Of a stretch of 64,000 bases of DNA, positions 16,011 through 24,320 are shown piece after piece. The first letter of the stretch is position 1; each line of letters opens with the position of its first letter. A program made the position numbers and the translations under genes. Where the stretch lies: assembly GCF_004345425.1 (NCBI RefSeq), contig NZ_SLVP01000002.1:1041747-1105746 (forward strand). The letters run 5' to 3'. The notes under the pieces were generated by a model that did not search any database, was not told the origin of the DNA, and saw only the letters and a program-made list of their open reading frames with translations. The stretch comes from Paenibacillus sp. BK033 (GTDB lineage Bacteria; Bacillota; Bacilli; Paenibacillales; Paenibacillaceae).

Positions 16011-17908
16011 TATCGTCTTCCCCCGTCGCTATATTCCGTTAATCCCTTATCCTCGTAACCGCCAATGGGCAGCTTCAGGACAACCTCCGTACCGCCTTGC
16101 AATCTTTCCAGCACCTGTAAGCCGTAATGGGCTCCGCAGTGCAGCTTGATTCGTTCGTTTACATTCCGCAGGCCGATCCCGCCACGGCCGGTTGCACGGA
16201 CAGGCTGCAGGTTGAGAAAGGCCTGATTTAACCGCTCCCTCGTTTCGGGCGGAATGCCCAAGCCATCGTCCAGGATACGCACCAGCAGGCTCTGATCGGA
16301 ACTGGCAATCAGAATTTCAATATTCATTACCGGCTTCGAATCGTCAAACCCGTGTTGTATCGCATTTTCGACAATTGGCTGCAATAGCAGTCTCAGCGTC
16401 GGAATTTCAAGAAAAGGCTGATTCTCTTCCAAATGGAGGTGAAGCCGGAACCGGTTCGGATACCTGTAGTTAAGCATCTCGACATAATGCTTGACATGCT
16501 CAAGCTCCGCTTTAACGGTTGTCCTCTCTCGCACATCGCCAATGCTGTAACGCAGCAGCTGACCGAATTCCGTCAGCATATCGGCGACCGCTTCATCGTC
16601 ATTCAGCTCCGCAAACATCCGAATCGTCTCCAGCGTATTGTACATGAAATGCGGATTAATCTGATTCTGAAGCGCGTGAATCTCCGCTTCGTTCTTTTTC
16701 GCTTCGATCTCGTAAATGTCTTTGATCAAATGGTCGATTCTTACGATCATGCGGTTAAACTGAAGGCCGAGCTGCCCGATTTCGTCCCTGTGCCGGATCG
16801 GAAACTGTACGCTCAGGTCCCCCTCCTGAACCTTGCGCATCAGCCTCATCATTTTCCTCAGAGGCTTCGTCAAGGCGATGGAGAGCAGAATAGAGATAAG
16901 AAGCGCAATCCCGATGATGGCGAACGTAGCTGCCCAAGTCGTGTTCCGGGTACGGATCGAGTCCTTGTTCATCTCCTTCTCCGGAATGAGGACAAACCAC
17001 TTCCAGTGCGTATCGGCCGAGGTTGTGTAAATAACGAGCTGCCGCTGCCCGTCAATATCGGCGTAGAAATGTCCGTTTTTCTCGCTATGCTCGGCGACCT
17101 TGCCAGCGATATCGCGGGCGCTGTGATTGTTATCGCTGTCATAAATCAAGCTGCCCCGATCATCCATGATCAACGCGTTGCCGTGCGTCAGCTTATTCAT
17201 TTCGACAATTTGATCCTCAATGACGCGGAAATCCGTGTCCACCGCAATAAGCCCGATCGGCGTGAGCGAAATGTCGTCGAGAATTTTGCGCACGACGGTC
17301 AAAGCGTTCTTGTTGCTGTTCAGCGTGCTGACGTAAGTCTCGGTCCCGAGGAGCAGCGCTTCCCCGCTTGATTGATCGGAAAGGCTTTTCCACCGCCGGT
17401 AGCTCTCCTCCAGATTGCTCCGCACGGAGCCGGTCTCCGTCGAATAATAGCCGTTGCCATACGCATCAAAGATATAAACGACATTCGCGCCTCTTTTTAT
17501 GTTATTGATAAACTTTACCGAGGACTGGATTCCCCGCTGAATTTGGAGCAGCTGATTGATGTCGTTCCCCGCCGACTGTCCTTCGCCGTTCTTTCGCAGC
17601 CGTTCATAGTAGGTGTTGGAGCGGATCAGATTTTGCTTGATCTCCGCCTGATAAGCCGGAATAGAGGATACGCGCATCATATCCTCCACGTAGTCATCCA
17701 TCCGTTCCATCATGGCAATCATCAAATTGTTGGAATAGGACACGGTTGTATTCTCGATAGAGCCTGAATAGTTGGAATAAGAGATGTAACCGATAAAAGC
17801 CAGCGGCAAAGAGATGACGACCAGAAACACGGCCAGCAGCTTGCGCTCCATCGGCATGTCCGTCACCTTGGACCATACCGCCCCGGCCCATTGTTTCGCG
17901 TTCATCAT
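16010..17908 (-). CDS. Sensor histidine kinase (YesM-like, HAMP, HPK7)
   Basis: A 632-residue membrane kinase. Residues about 22-45 are the first membrane helix; an extracellular Cache-like sensor of about 260 residues follows; a second helix (TWAATFAIIGIALLISILLSI) leads into HAMP. The His box ALQNQINPHFMYNTLET, N box VENAIQHGFDD, DDGLGIPP and GRGGIGLRNVNERI are all intact. I prefer the ATG at 17908, preceded by GAGGGTGGT, to a TTG at 17941. TATAAT at 17948-17943 is a good -10, with no good -35, as expected for an activated promoter. It heads the operon with LacI and YesN-like genes and probably senses mannan-derived oligosaccharides (inference). Confidence 0.9.
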   Translation of the reverse strand: MMNAKQWAGAVWSKVTDMPMERKLLAVFLVVISLPLAFIGYISYSNYSGSIENTTVSYSNNLMIAMMERMDDYVEDMMRVSSIPAYQAEIKQNLIRSNTYYERLRKNGEGQSAGNDINQLLQIQRGIQSSVKFINNIKRGANVVYIFDAYGNGYYSTETGSVRSNLEESYRRWKSLSDQSSGEALLLGTETYVSTLNSNKNALTVVRKILDDISLTPIGLIAVDTDFRVIEDQIVEMNKLTHGNALIMDDRGSLIYDSDNNHSARDIAGKVAEHSEKNGHFYADIDGQRQLVIYTTSADTHWKWFVLIPEKEMNKDSIRTRNTTWAATFAIIGIALLISILLSIALTKPLRKMMRLMRKVQEGDLSVQFPIRHRDEIGQLGLQFNRMIVRIDHLIKDIYEIEAKKNEAEIHALQNQINPHFMYNTLETIRMFAELNDDEAVADMLTEFGQLLRYSIGDVRERTTVKAELEHVKHYVEMLNYRYPNRFRLHLHLEENQPFLEIPTLRLLLQPIVENAIQHGFDDSKPVMNIEILIASSDQSLLVRILDDGLGIPPETRERLNQAFLNLQPVRATGRGGIGLRNVNERIKLHCGAHYGLQVLERLQGGTEVVLKLPIGGYEDKGLTEYSDGGRR

Positions 17909-17988
17909 GCTAGTCTTACCACCCTCAACTGATATACCCAAACATTATACGACAATCCGTTAGCAATCGCATGTTTTTGTTATGACGG

Positions 17989-18016
17989 GTTAGTAAAGTT
18001 AGCTAACTCCCCTAAC
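17989..18016. promoter_or_regulatory. 28-bp interrupted palindrome upstream of the kinase operon
   Basis: GTTAG-taa-AGTTAGCTAACT-ccc-CTAAC is symmetric around 18002/18003 apart from the two 3-base spacers. It sits about 40 bases upstream of the kinase -10 hexamer. GTTA/TAAC half-sites also occur in the inverted repeats at 25897-25941 between the mannan operons. It is a candidate operator for the LacI or YesN-like protein. Confidence 0.5.
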
Positions 18017-18033
18017 AAGCTTAGGAATGGGCA

Positions 18034-18078
18034 AAAGAGACCTCCCGCCTGTCCGTTTGGACGGCGGGATGCCTCTTT
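18034..18078 (-). terminator. Terminator after the GH26 gene
   Basis: On the minus strand, AAAGAGGCATCCCGCC pairs with GGCGGGAGGTCTCTTT with small mismatches, and the 3 prime side ends in TCTCTTTT. Confidence 0.75.
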
Positions 18079-18084
18079 CCCTTG

Positions 18085-21000
18085 TTATTGCAACGAAATT
18101 TGACGCAGATGGAGCTTGGCGGAAGCTCCGCTGCTGCCGAGCTCCTCCAGCTTAATGCCAATCACCTTGATATCCTTCAGATCGACGCCCGCGACCTGAG
18201 CAGCGTCCTTGAGGGAAAGGGTGAGCGGTGTATACTCCGCGGCGCTGACGGCTGACGGGGCGCCGCTGTCCACCCACGTCCAGCCGCTTCCGCTCTTGAT
18301 GAAAATACGCGCTTTAGCCGATCCCTCGCTTAATCTAACTGCCGCGGTAAGGGAATTCTTTCCCGTCAAATTAAGCGCCGACGGGTTTATCGTGAGTTCA
18401 AACTCCTCGTTCCAGGCATGAGTTGCCGGATTCTGACCCGTATTTACAAGCGGGAAATCAACGGTCAGCGTTCCTTCCTCTTCATCGAAGCCTATGTCCT
18501 TGGCGCTCGCCGTATTGTTTTCCAGCGTCCAACCGGTCACATCGCCGGCCGCTTGGAACGAATACAGCAGCCCGGTTGGCGTTCCCGGCTGCTCCGCCGC
18601 GCCGGGAAGCTCGGGAAGCCCCGCTGCGCTCACCGCTCGAATCTCGTCAAAGCCCAGCGAGCCGCTATGGCTGCCGCCGTCCATTGCATTGATATAAAGG
18701 TTGAAGCTCGTGACGCTCTTTAGCGCTTCCTTCGTGACCGGTCCTCCAGAGCTCCAAGGCGCGACGGCAAAATCCGCAAACGGAATCGTCAGGCTGTATT
18801 CCTCAGACGGCGCTAGAGCCGGATAAGCTTCATACGCCGTGCCGTTGATCATAAGCTGCACCACAAGCTTCAGCGGCTTGCCGTCTTTGGCAAAGGCGCC
18901 GGCGTCGTCGGTTTTGATCCATAACGACAGCGCATTGTCGCCGCTCCAATCAACCGTGCCAAGGCTCTTGCCGACACCGGTATAGCCCGCTGTGCCAACC
19001 GCATATTCCAGCTTCATGCCATATTCGCCGGCCGACTTGGCCTCCCCGCTTAAGGAAACGCGGATATCATCGCCGCCTGCCTTCGGATATTTGGCTTTAA
19101 GCGCGTCGCCGGCGCCCCCGTATCCTTCGTAATCGTCAATAAGGCCGGTATCCCGAACCGGGGCGGCATACGTATTGTACAAGCCGATTTCATCAATCAG
19201 GACCGTGATTGGCCCGGAAGCGGAGAGCCCGCTTCCCACAAGCGATACCGCGAGCCCCGATGCCTGCGCCGCCGCGGCTTCGCTATTCAGGTCGATAACC
19301 GCCTCATATCGGTAATATACCGTTCCGTTTACGGTAATCGGCTCCAATTCCGAGAGCGAACGTTTCGTGGCATTGCCGCCATACTTGGTTCCCCAATCCT
19401 CCGGGTACATCGCAACGGCCTGCACCGCCCCATCTTGGCCTAGCGCAGACGGAAGCAAAGCGGACAGCTTTAACCGTTTCACCCGGGACAGGTTAACGCC
19501 GCGAAGCCCATCGCCCGTCAGCTGCAGCTTCAGCTCCTGCCAAGTATCGCCGGCTGCAAGACCGCGGGATACGGTTAGACCAAGCATGCCTTTCCCGTCC
19601 AACGCTTTATGCTCGAGCGCCATTTCGATGGAGGACGGGTACGTACCGTTATTTTGAACATCGGACATATCGCCCTCTTGTTCAAAGGTGAAACGCTTTA
19701 CATCAAGCTCGGGCACTTTGACAAATACCGAGATCGTCTGTTCAAGCTTTGCCCCGCCCGGCAGATAGGCATGAACCGTTATCAAGGCCGATTTGCCGTT
19801 TAATGACGCTTCGGGCAGCCATGCGCCTGCATAGTAACCGTCCCCGTCCAGCTTCATTTCCGCCTCGGTACCGCTGTCCCCGGCCGTGTAGGTTACTTTA
19901 GCCGGCGCTGCATGGATAACCTTTGCCCGGATTACGGCAGGCGCCTCGGTTACGGTGCCTACGTTCGTCGGCGAGACAATATGCAGAAAAGGCCGCTCCT
20001 CTGCCGTCTGCAGCGTTCTGCCGTAAACATTATCGCTTCGGATATCCCTTGCGAAAGCCGTATACGGATCATCGTAGTAGCGGATAAAATCCTGCAGCAG
20101 CTCGTGATTGCCTTTGCCGGCTGCATCCTTGTACGGGACGAACAGGTTATTGCCCTCGCCGAAGTTGGCCCAGGTCAGCATATAGGCAATTCTCTTGGCA
20201 TCCGGATCGTTCTTGATCGCATTCATCACCTTGGTGAACCATTGAAGCTCGTTATTGCCGGTCGTCTTCATCCCCTGCGCACTGTAGCCATATTCCGAGA
20301 GCGTCGCGATTTTCCCTTTGCGGTCCGCCAAGCGCGAGATCATCTTCAGATCTTTGACCAATCCGCCAAGAAAGGCATCGCCGCCCGCGTTATCCTTGTT
20401 ATCGTATTGGTCCATTCCGAGAATATCGACGTACTCGTCTCCCGGATAGGTTGTCAAATATTCGTCCTCGTTGCCGTTAAACGGTCCGTTAGGGGAATAC
20501 ACGTACAGGAAGTTGCGGACATGACGCGCATCGCGCAAATATTCAACGGTGTAACGGTACAGCTCCGCATATTCCGCCTTGGCAGTTGTGGAAGCCCCCC
20601 ACCAGAACCAGCTGCCGTTCTGCTCGTGGAAAGGCCGGAACAGTACCGGAATCAGACGTCCTCGGTCATCCTTGAGCCCATTTGCCAGAGCCGCAATCCG
20701 GTCCAGGTATTGCTTGAACTCCCCGTTCTTGTCTCCTCCGGGAAGAATCCGCGTGACTACGGACTCAGCCGCGCCAACCGAATTGCCGGTATCGTTGAAA
20801 TTTCCGCCGGTTACGAAATTGTACGGATGCGTGCTGAGCGTTACGATGCCGCCAAGCGCATACGCCCTTTTCATGGCTGCCGACAGCCCGGCCCGGCTCG
20901 CCTCAGCATCGCCTGCTACGCCCGGAGGATTCTCCCGGCCCTCCAGGCTCAAAGTATCCCAGCCAAAAACAGCCGGATAGTCGCCAACATCATTGTTTAC

Positions 21001-22350
21001 ATCCGAGATAATATTTCCGTCACCGTCTTTTCCGGCGATGGAGACCGTTGTGTCATGCTGATGGCCGAATAGCACTTCTTTCCCCCGCGTATCCTGTAAA
21101 AAAGCAAAGAGCGACTTCGTTTCGCCGGTAGCGTCCGCGTCTACCAGATTTGCGGTTGCCGCGGCTGTTCCCGGAGCGCTTCCCGTCCCCGTTAACGTGC
21201 CGGACAGCAGCTTGCCGTTTTTCCATTCATATGAACCTGCCGCGGTAATCGTCTGGCCGTTTATAACGGCATTGCCGCCCAGAAGGTTAATCGTTACTTC
21301 ACCCGTCGTCGCTTGCAGGGTCAGCGTTGAGCCCGATGCCTCGGTGCCAATCGTAATCGAATGTACCGTTGATTCGCCGTCCACCACGATTTCGCCAGCC
21401 GAATTCAACGACAAGCTTTGAACAGCCGAATCGCCCGATACAACGACTCGAACTTTCCCTTCCGCGCGGTTTACGATCAATCCGGAGAGCGTTGCCTGTC
21501 CAATATGCACGGAGTGATCGCCCCCGCCCGAAATAAAAGTATTGCCTTTTACTTGTACGGCTTCGAGCGATGCTTCACCGTCCGCAATTCCCGGCGCAAG
21601 GTACAGGTTGCCGGAGATTGCGGCGTTCTTAAGCATTACTCCGGGCTGATTGATGATGACGTGGCTCTCCAGCTTGCCGCCGGAAACCGTTCCCGCCTCC
21701 TGGTACAGCTGGCCGACCAACCGGTCGATGACGGTGACAAGCTCCGCGCGCGTCATCTCCGCGTTTGGCCGGAAGGTACCGTCGGCATAGCCCTTCAAAG
21801 TACCGCCAAGCGCCAGGACCGGCCCGCGTGCATACGCGCTGATTTGAGCCGAATCGGCAAACGGCAATTGGCCGGTTGGCTCTGGCGCGCTTAGCTCGAG
21901 CACTCTCGCGAGAAAGACCGCCGCATCCTCCCGGGTAACGGCAGCGGACGCTTTGGACAAATTGCCCGGAACCCCCTCATAGTAGCCTGCCTTGCGGGCA
22001 ATGCTCAGCGCATCGGCATACCACGCTCCGCCGGGGATATCCGCAAATGTATTGCCAGACTTGGCATAATAGCCGAACAGGCGGTTAAGGATCGTTGCCA
22101 GTTCCGCGCGCGTCACTTTGTCGTCCGGATGCAAAGAGCCGTCCGCAAAGCCTTTAATGACGCCATACCCCGCCCACCTGGACAAGGCACCGGAAGCCCA
22201 GTGCGCCCCCTCTTGCACGACAGCCTGGAGCGGTACGGAATAAGAGGATTTCAGAGGCAAGCCTGCCGCCTGAATCGTTCCCTGAAATAAAAGTGCTGCC
22301 GATAACGCCGCAGCCATTAGCGCGGTGGACCTGTTCTTCGCCTTGTTCAA
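18085..22350 (-). CDS. S-layer-anchored GH26 beta-mannanase, multimodular (1421 aa)
   Basis: Start TTG at 22350 with GGAGAG upstream. Modules in order: signal peptide (1-29); three SLH repeats (about 50-215; KGFADGSLHPDDKVTRAEL, FADIPGGAWYADAL, KGYADGTFRPNAEMTRAEL) that bind pyruvylated wall polymer; a beta-helix-like Gly/Val-rich spacer (220-370); the GH26 catalytic domain (400-775) with acid/base E576 in LFRPFHEQNGSWFWWG and nucleophile E686 in TLSEYGYS; an Ig-like domain (785-880); and three beta-sandwich modules resembling mannan-binding CBM27/CBM11/CBM23 types (880-1065, 1070-1250, 1265-1421). It should hydrolyse beta-1,4-mannan or glucomannan at the cell surface. A cre site is 30 bases upstream. 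It lies between the sensor operon and the importer genes. Confidence 0.92.
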   Translation of the reverse strand: MNKAKNRSTALMAAALSAALLFQGTIQAAGLPLKSSYSVPLQAVVQEGAHWASGALSRWAGYGVIKGFADGSLHPDDKVTRAELATILNRLFGYYAKSGNTFADIPGGAWYADALSIARKAGYYEGVPGNLSKASAAVTREDAAVFLARVLELSAPEPTGQLPFADSAQISAYARGPVLALGGTLKGYADGTFRPNAEMTRAELVTVIDRLVGQLYQEAGTVSGGKLESHVIINQPGVMLKNAAISGNLYLAPGIADGEASLEAVQVKGNTFISGGGDHSVHIGQATLSGLIVNRAEGKVRVVVSGDSAVQSLSLNSAGEIVVDGESTVHSITIGTEASGSTLTLQATTGEVTINLLGGNAVINGQTITAAGSYEWKNGKLLSGTLTGTGSAPGTAAATANLVDADATGETKSLFAFLQDTRGKEVLFGHQHDTTVSIAGKDGDGNIISDVNNDVGDYPAVFGWDTLSLEGRENPPGVAGDAEASRAGLSAAMKRAYALGGIVTLSTHPYNFVTGGNFNDTGNSVGAAESVVTRILPGGDKNGEFKQYLDRIAALANGLKDDRGRLIPVLFRPFHEQNGSWFWWGASTTAKAEYAELYRYTVEYLRDARHVRNFLYVYSPNGPFNGNEDEYLTTYPGDEYVDILGMDQYDNKDNAGGDAFLGGLVKDLKMISRLADRKGKIATLSEYGYSAQGMKTTGNNELQWFTKVMNAIKNDPDAKRIAYMLTWANFGEGNNLFVPYKDAAGKGNHELLQDFIRYYDDPYTAFARDIRSDNVYGRTLQTAEERPFLHIVSPTNVGTVTEAPAVIRAKVIHAAPAKVTYTAGDSGTEAEMKLDGDGYYAGAWLPEASLNGKSALITVHAYLPGGAKLEQTISVFVKVPELDVKRFTFEQEGDMSDVQNNGTYPSSIEMALEHKALDGKGMLGLTVSRGLAAGDTWQELKLQLTGDGLRGVNLSRVKRLKLSALLPSALGQDGAVQAVAMYPEDWGTKYGGNATKRSLSELEPITVNGTVYYRYEAVIDLNSEAAAAQASGLAVSLVGSGLSASGPITVLIDEIGLYNTYAAPVRDTGLIDDYEGYGGAGDALKAKYPKAGGDDIRVSLSGEAKSAGEYGMKLEYAVGTAGYTGVGKSLGTVDWSGDNALSLWIKTDDAGAFAKDGKPLKLVVQLMINGTAYEAYPALAPSEEYSLTIPFADFAVAPWSSGGPVTKEALKSVTSFNLYINAMDGGSHSGSLGFDEIRAVSAAGLPELPGAAEQPGTPTGLLYSFQAAGDVTGWTLENNTASAKDIGFDEEEGTLTVDFPLVNTGQNPATHAWNEEFELTINPSALNLTGKNSLTAAVRLSEGSAKARIFIKSGSGWTWVDSGAPSAVSAAEYTPLTLSLKDAAQVAGVDLKDIKVIGIKLEELGSSGASAKLHLRQISLQ

Positions 22351-22379
22351 GCTTGTTCACTCTCCATGGACAGATTGGG

Positions 22380-22393
22380 TTAAAGCGCTTTCA
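22380..22393. promoter_or_regulatory. cre (CcpA) site upstream of GH26 gene
   Basis: TTAAAGCGCTTTCA matches the cre consensus TGWAANCGNTNWCA at 13 of 14 positions and has the palindromic AAAGCGCTTT core. It is 30 bases upstream of the GH26 start, so carbon catabolite repression of the mannanase is expected. Confidence 0.75.
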
Positions 22394-22431
22394 ATTTAAT
22401 CAAACCACGAAGCTGCCTGCTGCTGTATAGC

Positions 22432-22463
22432 GGATAGAGAGAACGTAATCGTCCCCTCTATCC
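22432..22463. terminator. Weak hairpin after the permease gene
   Basis: GGATAGAG (22432-22439) and CTCTATCC (22456-22463) form a short stem 17 bases past the permease stop. There is no T-run, so it may only slow or process transcripts between the importer and GH26 genes. Confidence 0.4.
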
Positions 22464-22480
22464 TCATATGTCCATGCTTT

Positions 22481-23311
22481 CTATTTGACAGCCCCGTTCG
22501 TAACGCCGGCGAAAATATAACGCTGCAAGAACACGTACATAATCGCGGTTGGGATCATAATAATGAGAATCGCGGAAGAAACCATCTGCCAGTCCCCGCT
22601 ATTGACTCCAAAGAACCGCATTAAAGACGTCGAAACAACAACGTTTTCCGAGCCCGGCAAGTAAAGGAACGGCGTATACATGTCGTTATAGATGGCTATC
22701 GTCTTCAGAATGACAATCGTTGCCGTTGCCGGCCCAAGCAGCGGGAAGATGACGGAAAAGAAGATTTTGAACAGGGATGCCCCCTCCATCATGGCCGCTT
22801 CGTCCAAATCATAAGGAATGTTGCGAATGAACTGCAGATAAATATAAATTTGCAAAATATCCGCGCCGACATAGAGCAGCACGGGGCCCATCAAATGATT
22901 GGTCAGATCGAGTCCTTGAATCGTCTTGTAGTTAATCACCTGGGTTGTTATTTGCGGAATGATGGTCGCGAACAAAAACAGTCCGATGAGCGGCCCCTGC
23001 AGCTTGAATTGAAAACGGGATACCGCATAACAAAAAGCGGAGCCGAGCAGCACGTTCAGAACAAGCGTGGTACCCAGGATGATAAGCGTATTGCCGAACG
23101 CTCTTCCCATATCGGCCTGCATGAAGGCCTCGCCAAAATTCCGGAAATTCAGGAAGCTGTCAGGAAGCGCCATGGCCGATTTGGTCAAATATTCATCGGG
23201 AGTCTTGAATGCGTTCGCCACAATGATATAAGGCGGGAATAATACGATAAAAGCTGCGATCAGCAGGGATACATATTTGGTAACGGTCCAGACCGGATTT
23301 TCTCGTATCAC
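22481..23311 (-). CDS. CUT1 sugar ABC transporter permease (MalG/GanQ-like)
   Basis: A 276-residue inner-membrane permease with six predicted helices. The EAA loop, the contact with the ATPase, is ...DEAAMMEGASLFKIFFSVIFPLLGPA. I start at GTG 23311, seven bases after GGGAGGG; the TTG two codons earlier is too close to that site. It follows the other permease with no overlap. With its partner and the binding protein it imports oligosaccharides, by context manno-oligomers. No ATPase gene is in the window, so a shared MsmX-type ATPase is needed (established for many CUT1 systems). Confidence 0.88.
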   Translation of the reverse strand: MIRENPVWTVTKYVSLLIAAFIVLFPPYIIVANAFKTPDEYLTKSAMALPDSFLNFRNFGEAFMQADMGRAFGNTLIILGTTLVLNVLLGSAFCYAVSRFQFKLQGPLIGLFLFATIIPQITTQVINYKTIQGLDLTNHLMGPVLLYVGADILQIYIYLQFIRNIPYDLDEAAMMEGASLFKIFFSVIFPLLGPATATIVILKTIAIYNDMYTPFLYLPGSENVVVSTSLMRFFGVNSGDWQMVSSAILIIMIPTAIMYVFLQRYIFAGVTNGAVK

Positions 23312-23313
23312 GA

Positions 23314-24198
23314 TCAATCCCTCCCTTTGTTCAAGAAGTATCTTTGGATGGAAAGCACAAGAACAACGCCCAGCAACAAAACTACGCTCATCGCCGAAGC
23401 AAGTCCGTAATTATTGAACTGGAAGGCGGTCTCGATAATTTTCATAACAAAGGTTTGACTCGCTCCCGCAGGTCCGCCGTTCGTCAGCACAAACGGTAGA
23501 TCGAATACCTCCAGAGCGCCGGTCACGGTCAGGAACAAGTTCAATTCAATAATTTTGTATATATTAGGAACCGTGATGAACCGGAATTTTTGCCAATTGT
23601 TTGCGCCGTCTATAGATGCCGCTTCATACAAGTCGGAAGGAATCGACTGGAGAGCGGCCAAATAAATAACCATATTAAACCCCATAAACCGCCAAAATCC
23701 GATGGATGCAAGCGTATAATTCACAAACCCTTCCGAACCGAGCCAGCTTGTCTCCGAGCCTAGTCCCAGTTTGCCAAGCAAATAATTAAGCGAGCCTTCC
23801 GTCGTATCAAATACATAACCGAACAAATAAGCTACCGCTACGCCGTTGAGGATGTAAGGCAGGAATAGGAGCAGGCGGTAAAAATATCTGCCTTTCAGCT
23901 TTCCGTTCAAAATAATGGCGAAATAGATCGCGGCGATATTTTGCGCAATTCCCACCACGAAATAGGCAATGTTATGCTTGAATACGCCGAATATTTCCGG
24001 ATTCGTGAAGACCTCCTTGTAATTCCTAAGCCCAATCCATTCTTTGTCCGCGCTCATGCCGTCCCAATTGGTGAAGCTTAGCCTTACGAGCTCGAGAGCC
24101 GGATAATAAGAGAACGTCAAGAGCAGCAGGAGAGGCAGCGTGACAAACAATATAATAATGATCTTTTTCTGTGTTCCAAAAGGAAGCCTGCTGAGCAT
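23314..24198 (-). CDS. CUT1 sugar ABC transporter permease (MalF/LacF-like)
   Basis: A 294-residue permease with TM helices starting at KKIIIILFVTLPLLLLLTFSY and the EAA loop DLYEAASIDGANNWQKFRFITVPNIYKI. I start at ATG 24198, preceded by GAGGAAGGG; the frame continues upstream to 24249 without a ribosome site. It lies between the binding protein (24321) and the second permease. It forms the heterodimeric channel of the putative mannan-oligosaccharide importer. Confidence 0.88.
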   Translation of the reverse strand: MLSRLPFGTQKKIIIILFVTLPLLLLLTFSYYPALELVRLSFTNWDGMSADKEWIGLRNYKEVFTNPEIFGVFKHNIAYFVVGIAQNIAAIYFAIILNGKLKGRYFYRLLLFLPYILNGVAVAYLFGYVFDTTEGSLNYLLGKLGLGSETSWLGSEGFVNYTLASIGFWRFMGFNMVIYLAALQSIPSDLYEAASIDGANNWQKFRFITVPNIYKIIELNLFLTVTGALEVFDLPFVLTNGGPAGASQTFVMKIIETAFQFNNYGLASAMSVVLLLGVVLVLSIQRYFLNKGRD

Positions 24199-24264
24199 GG
24201 TATCCCTTCCTCTCCCTTGTCTAGTCGGCCGGATATCTGGATCCGGCATGCATGGTGTATGCCC

Positions 24265-24301
24265 CGGGAGCGGCAGGATGCATACAATTCCCCCGCTCCC
24301 G
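24265..24301 (-). promoter_or_regulatory. Intercistronic hairpin between binding protein and permease genes
   Basis: CGGGAGCGG and CCGCTCCCG (24265-24273, 24293-24301) form a perfect 9-bp stem just after the binding-protein stop, without a T-run. Such hairpins commonly stabilise the binding-protein mRNA so that it outnumbers the permeases. Confidence 0.55.
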
Positions 24302-24320
24302 AGACGTCAAGCCTTGCTGC

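Noticed and set aside
15198-17371. Long plus-strand open frames (286 and 312 codons) across the LacI and kinase genes
   Set aside because: They lie antisense to genes with intact domain motifs, have no ribosome sites and encode Arg/His-rich sequence without recognisable domains.
19912-21072. 386-codon plus-strand open frame inside the GH26 gene
   Set aside because: Antisense to the catalytic domain with clear GH26 motifs; it shows no start signal or family resemblance.
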